Assembly: GCA_021307315.1 (NCBI GenBank)
Contig: JAJSPD010000007.1
Coordinates: 744,001 to 808,000 of the forward strand
From: Bisporella sp. PMI_857
Lineage: Eukaryota > Ascomycota > Leotiomycetes > Helotiales > Helotiaceae
Direction: 5' to 3'
DNA: 64,000 nt
A program made the translations under genes and the position numbers. The notes under the pieces are model-generated. The model ran no database searches. It was not told the DNA's origin and saw only the letters and a program-made list of their open reading frames with translations. Below are positions 1 to 10,374 of this stretch, piece by piece. Position 1 is the stretch's first letter, and each line of letters starts with the position of its first letter.

Positions 1-295
1 CCTCGGGCGTTCTCACGCCATATCTGCGTGCCACTTCTATGCACTGATTGTACTTCGCCTCGCCTCTGAGCGCCGTCTGTACTGGCACTGAGTACAGCTC
101 GTGATTGCCAGGCACCCAGACGACTTCCTTGAAATTCCTCGTTGCCGCCTTGAAAGCTATCTCCAGGTGCTCGACCGTTTCGCCAATGTCCCCACACAAA
201 ATTAAGCCGTCTTCCGGGTGCGAGTCTAGCGCCTCAAGCGCTTCTCGGTTGGCTTGATAGGACAAATGGAGGTCTCCTACTGCAAAGAGCTTCAT
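1..295 (-). CDS. Calcineurin-like metallophosphoesterase, N-terminal part
   Basis: The minus-strand frame opens at an ATG at 295 and runs off the window edge after 98 codons, so only the N-terminus is present. It shows the metal-binding signature of calcineurin-like phosphoesterases in order: GDLHL near residue 7, GDIGE near residue 36 and GNHE near residue 63. In this family these Asp, His and Asn residues bind a dinuclear metal centre that hydrolyses phosphoesters. The substrate cannot be told from this fragment. The start is the first ATG, followed directly by the beta-strand that leads into the first motif. Downstream sequence lies outside the window, so length, introns and neighbours on that side are unknown. 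The family call is firm; the exact function is not. Confidence 0.85.
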   Translation of the reverse strand, partial: MKLFAVGDLHLSYQANREALEALDSHPEDGLILCGDIGETVEHLEIAFKAATRNFKEVVWVPGNHELYSVPVQTALRGEAKYNQCIEVARRYGVRTPE

Positions 296-407
296 GATGC
301 TTTGTCAAATGAGTTACTGTCAGAACGGGAAAAACGGAAGTGAAATCCCACTAGCCACGCATGCTTACTAATGTGAATCTCGCTGATGCTAAGCCACATT
401 GGCTCCT

Positions 408-1214
408 TTTTAAATACGGCAAATATCTCATATACCACAAAAAAGTGGCCATATATCTGATATACCATATTTTTTTTGACGAATATCTCAAATACCATCT
501 TTTGTTTCTTGGCGCAAATGTATGGTATTTGAGTTATTTATTGACTAAATGATGGTATATAAGAAACACTTATATATCTCATATACCATTATTTTGTCGC
601 GACACGCTGCAGCAATACAACACACGCAGCAGCGAACGTTGTAGCAATAGTATTGCTATTGCTATAAAGTGTATTACTGCAGTATGTATTTTATTGCTAC
701 AATATGTATTATGTAGCTATAACATATGTTGTATTGCTATAGCGTATGTTACGACACTTTGTAGCGACACACGCTGTAGCGACACGCTGTAACGACACAT
801 GCTGTAGCGACACACGCTGTAACGACATATACTGTAGCGACACATGCTGTAACGACATACACTGTAGTAATCCAAAACACGCTGTAGTAATACAATACAT
901 ACTATACAATACAAACTATATTAATACTATTGTTATAGCGTGTGTAGTTATTATACAAAAATAACCACTATTTGCAATCTGATTAATACACTTTATATTC
1001 TATGTAACAGTAGTATTACTACAGTGTAAGTCGTTCTAGCGTGTATTACAGGCTTTACAGTGAGTGTTGACGAATATCTGATATACTATACATTTGTTGA
1101 CATATATCTCATATACCATAAAAGTGGTATATGAGATATTCGTCAAAAAAAGTATGGTATATCAGATATATGGCCACTTTTTTGTGGTATATGAGATATT
1201 TGCCGTTTTAAATA
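408..1214. mobile_element. Mutator-type MITE with 87-bp terminal inverted repeats and 9-bp target duplication
   Basis: A 789-bp element spans 417-1205. Its first ~87 bases (417-503) are the near-perfect reverse complement of its last ~87 bases (1119-1205), both ends reading CGGCAAATATCTCATATACC inward. It is flanked on both sides by the direct repeat TTTTAAATA (408-416 and 1206-1214), a 9-bp target duplication as made by Mutator-like (MULE) transposases. No transposase is encoded. The motif ATATCTCATATACCA and variants recur several times below each end, which could be transposase-binding sites. The middle carries a 15-bp tandem repeat. The structure is seen directly; superfamily assignment rests on the size of the target duplication. 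Confidence 0.9.
761..866. repeat. 15-bp tandem repeat inside the MITE
   Basis: About seven imperfect units of the type GTAGCGACACACGCT / GTAACGACACATGCT lie head to tail in the centre of the inverted-repeat element. Alternate units differ mainly at G/A and C/T positions. The short frames crossing it are repeat artefacts (runs such as MSLQRVSLQHVSLQ). Confidence 0.85.
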
Positions 1215-1577
1215 ATCAAGTTATGGGCCAAGAGAAACAAGCATGTACTTAAATGGATCAACACAAGTCCTCCGACAGAACGAGTAAAAGCTAAGCCCGA
1301 TATTGCGGTTCTTTTCGATTACACACACCCAGTGCTAATTTTGAGTATTGTAGATAACTTAACAAAAATTGATCTCACGATTTGGGATCAACAAAAAGTG
1401 TTGACAGCCACATATATATATATATTCTTATAACTCTACATGATACTTTCCTACTCTTTCCGGGTCCCTTATTCTTCACCTTTAACATAAAATCCTGCAT
1501 GTCCTTAAACCCAACGCGTTCTCATACACCGAACTAAGTTCTAACGTCAGCAACGACAGGATTCAACATACCATCCA

Positions 1578-1999
1578 CAGTGTTCTCAAGAGTATTGCGG
1601 TGTCTTGGCATACGGCACCTTAGCACGTATAGTGTCGAGCCCTTGATACCACGCTAGTATTAGTATCAAATTTCTCCAAAATACGCAGGGTTGACATAGA
1701 AATCCAACGCGATACCGTGCGGTGATAATACTATATATCGCCAAGACCAGTTCGCAAAGGATATGCGTATTATTTTATAAACATTGTACAGGGTTGTAAA
1801 AGAGGTATGTAAAACGCGCCAAACAAAAGTACTATAACCCGTGCGCGGTACATAGTAATGCCACGCTATGGGATGGTATGATATAAGGCTGCTAATATTG
1901 ATCGGCGTACGCATGCGAAATGGCTAATATTATATTACGCAGTGTATAGTATAGGGATGTAAGGGTCGATATACCGTGATAATGCTATTGAGAACACTG
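1578..1999. mobile_element. Second small inverted-repeat element (MITE-like)
   Basis: The sequence starts CAGTGTTCTCAA at 1578 and ends with its exact complement TTGAGAACACTG at 1999. Weaker inverted similarity continues ~25 bases inward. The 422-bp interior has no credible gene. Flanks read CCATCCA on the left and CTATCTA on the right: 7 positions with two C/T differences, a possible decayed target duplication. The CAGTG end resembles hAT termini, but hAT elements make 8-bp duplications, so the superfamily is uncertain. Confidence 0.55.
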
Positions 2000-2670
2000 C
2001 TATCTAATATATCAAGCATATCAGGAACATAACTGGAAAAGCAGATACCTTAATAAAGGGCTTGGTCTTCGAGGATTCGAAAGCCTCGTTGGATGATGTT
2101 TGTGGTTGAGGATCGAGGGATGCGTTAGACACGGTAAGGGAGCGGTTGTGGATTCGTTGGGGTATCGGAGATGTTTTTGGATAGCGAAGATGGTTCGAGG
2201 TTCGATGTTGGAAGGTTGGCGGGTTGGAAATGTTTGGTGTATATGGGATGCGGTTGATTTGATGGTTGTGTGGTAGTGTGATATTTGAGATTGTGGATAT
2301 GAACACTGGGGTTTATGGTTGGTCAAGGAGATTTAGAAGGGAGCGTCTACGTCGGGACACTTGGAGCTTAGTCTATAAGTGAATTAATTGACTGGTCATC
2401 ATCTGGCAGGATGAGAGGCCAGAGAAGAATATATATCCGTATGAACAAGAAAGAAGGTTAAATATATCAATGATTCAATTAATATAGTCCAACATTTTCT
2501 TGACAGGCAATTTTAGTGAGGGAATATAAAAAGCTATAGGATGTGGCCAAAAGCAGACCAACCCGCAAGAACAGCGCCGCGCTTCCATTCAATGGTATAT
2601 CTCTTATCTTCTATTACCTCTACCATCAGGCCAGATCCGCGTCTGCCCATGCTCGCTTTCAAGTCGTCAT
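2000..2670. other. Intergenic, G/T-rich tract
   Basis: No gene could be supported. Between about 2090 and 2340 the + strand is strongly G+T rich and C poor, which keeps two overlapping minus-strand frames of ~100 codons open. Both are low-complexity and neither resembles a known family. The stretch from 2340 on is the 3' flank of erdS. Confidence 0.4.
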
Positions 2671-5600
2671 TTACCCCTCTTCCTCAAGGAACCCCATGAT
2701 TGCCCTTATACCGCCAGCACCTAAGCCACCACGCGGGTACGCCACGAAAGCAGCCTCATTCCAGACTCCCATCTTCTCTCTGAATTCGGACTTGTTCGTA
2801 AGTTTAAGCTGCTTATTGATGGTTTCGTACGCCTTCTTAAGCACCTTGACCTTATTCTTGCCTAGGTTACGACCTCCCTCGAGCTGGGGCATGGCGCCTG
2901 TGCCAAAGGTAACTTGTTTACATTCTGAGTCGGCGATCGAGATCATACGCATGCTATACAGAATCAAACTCTCGATTGTTCCGGATGGCGCATTAGGGAA
3001 CTCGAGCGAAAATTTGATCTGGTAGCCGTTTTGTGGTGAAAGCTGGTGAAGCACGCAAATGGCATGGATGGTGCCTGAGCCGTCAGTTGCGTAGTAGTAT
3101 TTGCGGTGCTCTTCATCGACCCAAGGTCTGATTTGGGTGAGATGAACTTGTTGTCCCTTACGCCCTTTCTGCCAGTCAACGACGCGAGCATCAACCTTTT
3201 GCTTGAAGTCATCAGGGATAGGAAGTGGCATTTCTTGGTTTTTGATATTCTCCTTCTCGGCGTGGCGAACCTTTCGTTCAAGATCCTTGTCCTTGAGAGC
3301 TTGGTTGTTGCGAGGATCGGCCCGCTCCTCGGCGATACAGGCTAGCGTTCGCCATTGGTACTTCTCGCCTAAGAACTCCTCGACCTCTTTGTTGATAATC
3401 ATCCAGATCGGTTTCTTGCCTGTATGTTGCTCCTTTATATAGGTCAAATATGCCGCAATCACGCGCTGGTACTGTGATTTACAGCAAAGTGGTGGACCGA
3501 CTGAGATTAGGAAGTTGTTGTAAACGATGTAACCTTGAGCAGCTCCAGTCGCATCGTGTCTCCACACCTGATAGCGTTTGTCAAGCCATGAGGTGTTCGC
3601 TGCATCACCATAATTGGCAATCAACTTTTCAATTGGCTGGAGCAGCTTTCTTCGGTCAGCCGCACCGTACTCTTCATCCTGTTGTGCCAGATATTCTTTG
3701 TTCTCCCAAGGGGGAGTAGTTGTGCTAGCTTCTGGATGTCTCAATTTGAGTGTGACTGGCTTGGCGGGTAGACTCTTAGGATCGCGAGGGAAAAGAGAAG
3801 CCAGCCTAATGTTGCCGAGGTTCAGGAAGAGAAATGTGAGTCGTTCCAGGCCGATACCACAACCAGCATGAGGTGGTGCACCCCATCGGAATCCTTCAAG
3901 ATACTCTGGCATGGATTCTGGATTGATTCCCTGCGCCTTGATCTTCTTTTCCAAGAATCTTGAGTCGTGAATACGCTGACCACCACTCAGAATCTCCTGT
4001 CCTCGCATAAAGATGTCGAAAGAGTTTGTGTAACGATCATCGTTTGGATCAGGCATGGTGTAAAATGGTCGAGCTGAGGCAGGAAACTTGTCCAAGATGT
4101 AGTAATCTGTCTTGTACTTTTCTTTGACAAGCTGTCCCAATCGCCTCTCAGCTGCTGTTGACATGTCTTCCAATGGATCGGCGGGGTTTCCGTCGTCATC
4201 CTTCCATCCATCATCAATAAGTAATTGAATGCCATCCTTGAATGCAATGCGGGGAGTTTCCTCGAGCCATTGAACTCTTTCGTGGGGATAGAAGTGAGAG
4301 ACTATGTCAATTTCTTTCTGGTATCGATCATAAATTCCTTGCCAGAGGCTCTTGAACATACCATCAATGATATCGAGGGCTTCATGGTAATGCTCTTCCA
4401 AGGCCATTTCAAGATCAAGTCCAGTATATTCTGTCAAATGTCGCGGGGTATTGCTGTCTTCGGCTCGGAACACAGGGCCAATTTCATACACCTTCTCAAA
4501 ATCGGCCACGATCGCCATCTGTTTGGCTAGCTGGGGGGATTGGGCAAGGAAAGCTGGGCGGCCAAAATAATTAACCTCAAATACAGAGGCACCAGATTCT
4601 GTAGCCCCTCCTTGCAATTTCGGCGTGTGGATTTCGATAAATCCTCTAGAGTCTAGGTAAGAGCGAAATAGGTTGCATATGCCGGACTGTATGCGGAAAA
4701 TGGACTGTCCTGGTCCGGTGCGTAAATCAACGATACGATTGTTGAGTCGCACCCGCTGTGGCAGAGACCGTGGTTTTCGTACTACATCCAAGCTTACTAT
4801 TACAAATTAGCCGCATCTTCAGCAAGAATAATTCTAAAACTCACTTCTGCTTGTTTCGCCGCTTTTCAATGCCCGTGACAAATCTGAAGAGGCACGCGGG
4901 GTATCTCCAGGTGAAGAGTCTTCCGTATCATCTGCGTCGTCCTCTAAATCTTCGTGGTCTCTATTTATATTCTCTGCGTCGTAAACTGTGAAAGGAACGT
5001 TCTCGGTCAAGCTGGAAAGTTTGTGCACCTCATATATGTCCAGCTCTTGATCATGGACGGTGGCATTTTTGACGGGCTTTGGAGCTTTTCGAACCAAGGC
5101 ATGGACAACCACAATGGTTTCGCTAGGGTATCGCTCAACACTCTTTACCATGCGATCAGAGATAATTCCGTCAGGGCCATTCTCTACGCACTTGTTAGCC
5201 GATCCGCTTTTCGAGTTCCTGGGGGCAAACTAACCTCCACCCTCCGCTGGTGTGAAACTCTGTAGCACCCCTTGAATCGTTATGGTCTGTTGACGAAAAA
5301 CGATGAAAACCAGCTTCGCACTCATTCGACGTAGGGTATGGATACGTGCCCGGAATGTTATGGTTTTGCCTTCCAGGTCTGTGCAACGTTAGCTTCGATC
5401 GAATCAGCGGGGCTTCCAAATCCCACCAGCAAAATTCAGCTCCTTGAAAAGAACTCGTTGCTCGTGCTTCCAGTTCCGGCTCATATTCATGCTATATGGT
5501 TTATATAGTTTCGTCATCTCTGTTGGACCAGTCTCCTGGAACGCCTTTGACTCGATTCTCGCCAATTGTGCTCTTTTCATGGCCTCGACCTTGTTTCTCT

Positions 5601-5850
5601 CTTTATCCAGCGACCTGCGAATCTTTTCCTGGTTCTTCTCCTCTCGCAGAATTTCTCGGCTCTGTCGCTTGTCTCCTGTAGGAGTTCGCGCTCCAATTGG
5701 GCTTTTCGCACCATTTTGGGCAGCCGATGCCTTGCCCGGAGCAATGTTCAGGTTCTCCTCTTTGCTGGCATTCGCGCTGCTGCTCACATCGCTTGATGAC
5801 TGGCGATGATGTTCCTTCAATTTCTGGAATGGCTTCTTGAGAAACGACAT
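2671..5850 (-). CDS. erdS: Ergosteryl-3-beta-O-L-aspartate synthase: aspartyl-tRNA synthetase fused to DUF2156
   Basis: Four exons (5850-5427, 5378-5235, 5183-4845, 4796-2671) give 1010 residues with all frames continuous. The first ATG at 5850 begins MSFLKKPFQKLKEHH. Order: a basic, helical N-terminal extension (1-135), an OB-fold anticodon-binding domain (about 140-300, with an acidic insert), then a class II AspRS core with motif 2 FRAEDSNTPRHLTEYTG near 412 and motif 3 GCGIGLERL near 614. The C-terminal ~320 residues (about 690-1010) are the DUF2156/LPG-synthase-type acyltransferase. Known for this fusion: the synthetase charges tRNA-Asp and DUF2156 transfers Asp to the 3-OH of ergosterol. 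Ordinary AspRS is about half as long. Introns are 48, 51 and 48 nt, with branch sites CTAAC, CTAAC and CTAAT. The neighbouring divergent hydrolase fits the second step of the pathway. Confidence 0.93.
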
Positions 5851-7311
5851 TTTTGTTGTGTGTTGGGAGGAAAGATTGAAAAACAATGCACCGGGAGAAA
5901 AGTGCGAGGGGGTGACTAGACGGCTATTGATATGCAGCAGGTCGCTGAATAAGCACTGATCTCGGCTCGCGAACGATTTAAAAGCCAGCAGCGACCAGGC
6001 AAATGGGTAGAGAAGAGAGTAAAAAGGCGGCACGGGATTCCCGGAAGCGTCGGTATATTAGTCAGGTGTCAAGCAGCAAATTTTGAGTTTGGGTGTTATT
6101 CAGAGCCAGGAGGGCAAAGGTTCGGATGTCGGGTGAGGCGACGTCGAACCGGGAGGGACTCAGGATATAAAAAATTAATAATGCACATGCGCACGCGCTG
6201 GACAAGGAAAGAGAACGGTAGAAGAAATGATTACGGGCACTTTTTGCTCTGCGCCATTGGATATTTTGGTTACTATGTATGTATAGGGAGTGTTCAACAC
6301 GGGGGTGTACCTTGATTTTGGATAGTGCTGTCAATGAAAACAGTTACATTTTAAGACCTATGATGTCAAGCTCATCTGGACCACACGCGATGGGGGAACG
6401 AATCAACAAAGGAACTTCCAATGCCAACGCCGTGTTCAGGAGGGTAGCGATGCATGTCAGTGTTTCATCTCGCTTTGTCGGCATGGGCAAATTGGTAGTT
6501 AGGGGGATATCTACCCATACAGCAGGGTACTTTATTCTTATTGACAGTCAGAAAATAAAATATTGTGACCACGACGTCATACAGTATCTGTGCAGGGCTT
6601 TTTGCGGGTTGGTAAGTGTCTGGGCTCAGGGCTGCCGAGGCCCCCGAGGTGGCCCGGAGCTGAACTCCTAAAGCCAGCCTAAACCCCAGCTTAAATCCTC
6701 TGGGCATGGAATTCAAGCTTGCCCGCATTGTTGCTTGTTTTTTTCTCAAGTGGATTCCTCCCGCCATTTCTCAACCTGAGGCAACAAGATAGATGATGTG
6801 GCTGGAGATGTGGCTAGAGATATATGTGCCTGATCTTCAAGGTCATCATATTCCAGCCCACACCTCCATCTAGATATGACGTAGACAACGGCGAGCCGGG
6901 TGGTGCAACACAAGGCTTTACTACCATATGATACTGGCAATTGATCCCTTGCAAGGTGAACCACTCCCTTGGATACAGGAGACCATACGACGTAATTGGA
7001 ATCGTCTACAATTAAGCATTTGTTGCAGCCAGTCACACCACGTGGGAGAGCATACAAACCACCGACCCCTCTGCCCAACTCCCACGCCCACCATCATATT
7101 CAAGAGCAGGTCTCTCCCCTTCTCTGCCAATCGCGCAGCTAGATACTATCGCAATATTGCTGCCGCTTGGCTGTCTTCCTAGATCAACCTCTCCCAAGTT
7201 ATGCACTCTGATGACTGAGCAGACTACGCGCGGCCTGCTGCGCCCACTAAATAATTGTCAACCTTCAACTCTACATGTTGAAAACCTCTCGACCTTCCAT
7301 TGCTCACTAGC
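5851..7311. other. Shared intergenic region between erdS and the divergent hydrolase
   Basis: This 1.46-kb gap separates two divergent start codons and must hold both promoters. Short frames occur on both strands, but none shows a recognisable domain or convincing splice structure. No inverted repeats or transposon remnants were noticed. Confidence 0.5.
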
Positions 7312-8835
7312 ATGAGCACATATCGCTCCACATTCATGAAAGCGCCAATATGGAGGGCCTTGATGGCCATTGGAATGAAGTTCCACCACTTCGCAGCACC
7401 CAAACCACCCCGACCAAGCTTCAAGATAATCATTCCCTCACGCATATCCCCCGCCGGCGGATCATTTAAATTAGTCTTCTACGTACCCGAGGCCTACCTT
7501 GATGAACCAGAAAGCGGCTACAATTTTCCAATGGTGGTCAACTTTCATGGCGGAGGCTTTACATTGGGAACAGGAACGGATGACGCACGATGGGCATCGT
7601 CGGTGGTCAATCATGCAGATGCAGTCTTTGTATCTGTCGAATATCGATTGGCTCCGGAATACCCGTTCAGCGTTGGAGTGGAGGATGGCACAGATGCATT
7701 GATATATCTTGCGTCCCATGCAGAGGAGCTTCGAATTGACCCTCACCGCATTGCGTTGTCAGGCTTCAGCGCTGGCGGGAATTTCGCCTTCACGGTTCCC
7801 CTCATGCTCCATGATCTTAAACAGAACAATGGAAAGCGAAGTCTGAGCAAATCGCCGAGCAACAGCCCACTCTTACGACCGCAATCTTCTACAAAACCAA
7901 ATAGAACTCGAAAATATGCGAATTCCTCTACACTCTCCTTACCCCAAAACCCATACCCTGGCCGCAGAGGTTCCGCAAACTCATCTTCATCCGTTCTAAA
8001 ACTCAGTGACCTGGAACCTACAGCGCTCGAAATAAAACACGAAGTACCAGACGTTACAATATGCTGTATAGTATCTTTTTATCCACCTACAGATTTTCGA
8101 CGCCCACGCGAGGAAAAACGAGCGACCAACCCGCAGCCCGAAAAGAATCTACCCCCATTCCTGACCAACCTATTCGATAAATCGTATCTCCATCCCAAAG
8201 CATGCGTCGATATGAGCGATCCCTATCTCTCCCCTGCATGCGCATCCGATGCATTTCTCAGAGCCGCATATCCTGAAGATATTGTGCTATATACCTGCGA
8301 ATATGATATGCTCAACGTCGAGGGAGTGGAATTTGGAGAAAGATTAGCAGGGGCCGGAGTTGGAAAGCGGCTACATGGGGGACTTATAAAAGGGGTACCA
8401 CACGCGTTTGATAAGAAGCCGAATCCATTATCCTTCCCAAAAGCGGCAGATAGGTGTTATGCGGAAGCATGCGCCGAGTTAAAACGCGTATTCGGTGGCA
8501 GAACAAGTGTCGACGAGAGAAGACAGCTGGAGGAGAGTTATCCAGTCGAGCGTTTTGAGGCGGAAGAGCCAGGCGATACAGTGATCGGGGAGCATGATCG
8601 TAATGAGCCAGGACAGCCGATCCAGAGGCGAGCAAGCAGCCTATCAGCATTCAGGACGAAATGGAAATTCAAAGGCAAAGCAGCTGAACAAGAAGATGCT
8701 ATCCTGGAGGAAGAGCCGCTCAGAGGGAGGACGGCATCGAAGGACGGAGTGGATCCTTTTAAGCATCCGTCAAATGATGGATCAGATTCATATAGGGACC
8801 TAAAGCGTGGTGTTAGCGCCAGGTCAGATGTATGA
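7312..8835 (+). CDS. erdH: Alpha/beta hydrolase of the hormone-sensitive lipase type; probable ergosteryl-aspartate hydrolase
   Basis: A single uninterrupted frame of 507 codons begins at the ATG at 7312 (MSTYRSTFMKAPIWR). It carries the HSL-type oxyanion motif HGGG at 79-82, the nucleophile elbow GFSAGG with Ser153, and likely acid Asp332 (EYDML) and His364 (VPHAF). A Ser/Arg/Pro-rich insert at about residues 170-240 sits before the cap region, and the last ~110 residues are charged and probably disordered. Known: higher fungi pair ErdS with ErdH, a hydrolase that removes Asp from ergosteryl-aspartate. Here the hydrolase is next to erdS, head to head. Calling it ErdH is an inference from the fold and the neighbour; a general carboxylesterase remains possible. 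Confidence 0.72.
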   Translation: MSTYRSTFMKAPIWRALMAIGMKFHHFAAPKPPRPSFKIIIPSRISPAGGSFKLVFYVPEAYLDEPESGYNFPMVVNFHGGGFTLGTGTDDARWASSVVNHADAVFVSVEYRLAPEYPFSVGVEDGTDALIYLASHAEELRIDPHRIALSGFSAGGNFAFTVPLMLHDLKQNNGKRSLSKSPSNSPLLRPQSSTKPNRTRKYANSSTLSLPQNPYPGRRGSANSSSSVLKLSDLEPTALEIKHEVPDVTICCIVSFYPPTDFRRPREEKRATNPQPEKNLPPFLTNLFDKSYLHPKACVDMSDPYLSPACASDAFLRAAYPEDIVLYTCEYDMLNVEGVEFGERLAGAGVGKRLHGGLIKGVPHAFDKKPNPLSFPKAADRCYAEACAELKRVFGGRTSVDERRQLEESYPVERFEAEEPGDTVIGEHDRNEPGQPIQRRASSLSAFRTKWKFKGKAAEQEDAILEEEPLRGRTASKDGVDPFKHPSNDGSDSYRDLKRGVSARSDV

Positions 8836-10374
8836 TATATACCCATAGACTTGTGTAATACCATACATTCCAGCAGAAGTCGTGCGTGTTATTCTTCTGA
8901 GCTTGCGGTTTCGACATGTAATATTACTTGGAAATCAATATATATATTGGTATACCAGGCTTCCATATCCTAATTTCGGCCTTCTTTACCTGGTCCCAGT
9001 CTTAAACTTACTTCTACCAAGATTCCGCTCACCCTTAACAGGTTTCTCCAGCCCATGCCGCATATCCACCTGTCCGCTTCCCTCAAACACAAATCCGTTC
9101 AGGTCACAAATCTCAATTAAGCATGAGCATAACATCCACGAAAATGTGAAGATGCCCATCGACATCCCAAGCCCGGGACCTCTTTTTTTATATTTCCGTT
9201 CTTGGAAATTCGGCGTGGGCACATCGATATTGATACGGGGATATCCTGGGTGTTCCATATGTCGTCCCTCGATATGGCGCTGTCTTGACAGCCATCGGAA
9301 CAGAGCCTGTTCTCGCCACACCGCGGCCAAACTTACCGTTACGCAAGATTTGAATCTCGATGTGCATGTGTGGCTCTTATATATATTACTTTATTTTGAT
9401 TTGATATGGGAATTGGGGTGCCGAGCATTTATATTTGGGTGCTTGATGTGGGCTTGGGTGGGGCAGCGTTGATTTTTATCTTGTTTCGCCGGGTATCGAG
9501 GTTGGATATCCGGTGAGGTGTGGGCTTTTTAGAGGATTGAGATTTATCTTTTTCGAAAATAGGTCTTATGCATTTGTCGGGAAGTATCTCCAAGCGTATG
9601 GTTGGGTTGGCGTGGTAAGGTTAAGGATGCCTGTGCTAACGGTGATATACTACTACCTTTGAGAGAGATTCTGAACAAAATTTCGAACACTCCTGGCAAA
9701 ATTTTCACAATACTTGTGCGGGCTTATTACTAGTTCATTTACTTGGGCCATGTTGTGACTTTCATGAATGTGAACAGACAGCGTAGGTATAGCAGCCGCC
9801 TCTGTTCGCTACTCTCAAGGGCTTTGTGTTACATACCCTTCTCTTCTTGGCTCATCTTACCCCACCAAAATCTAGGAAGCTCAGAGCCTCAGCCGATAGG
9901 CTAACCGAGCTTCCGTTCTATATTAACTACCCCTAAGCCCTTGGACCCGCTGATTTCGCGGCTCTTTACTCTTGATATTAGTCTAATCTTGCGAAAGCTG
10001 CTTCAAAATACTCCTTAGCTTCTGACAGATTCATTATGACGCTTTAATCATTGATGCGGCCTTTATTACAAGGCATCTTCATTAAGTACACTTTATCTCG
10101 GAGTGCGGGGTTCTAAGAAATGTGAGGCCTACGGTAAGAAGCAAAGAACGCTCCACTCCGTAGCTATTCGCTGATGCAAAATGTAAGCGCTATACGTATC
10201 AGAATGCACGCAACAAGAGCTCCCCAAGAAGACTTCCTGTTGTACACCCACACTTCATGCGGTTGGGCTACTATGCCGTGTCTATTCAAGTGAAACATAT
10301 ATTTCTTTACTTCTTTATATCTTTCACTGTGGTGCACGTTCAGCCGCTATCGACCATTTACTACGACTTTTAAG
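8836..10374. other. Intergenic, 1.5 kb
   Basis: No gene was supported. Frames at about 8880-9470 (+) and 8986-9330 (-) lack domains, and each shadows the other. The final 100 bases hold A/T-rich and pyrimidine-rich sequence compatible with the promoter of the gene that starts at 10375. Confidence 0.4.

Noticed and set aside
761..866. CRISPR-like array
   Set aside because: Units are contiguous without unique spacers, the host is a fungus, and no cas genes exist.
709..964. Short frames such as MSLQRVSLQHVSLQ
   Set aside because: They read the 15-bp tandem repeat inside the MITE and are not genes.
2004..2326. Two overlapping minus-strand frames of ~100 codons
   Set aside because: Both arise from a G/T-rich tract with few stop triplets. 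They are low-complexity, overlap in different frames and have no domain.
4225..4530. Plus-strand frames across 3106-4530
   Set aside because: They are shadows of the long AspRS-DUF2156 exon, which has catalytic motifs on the other strand.
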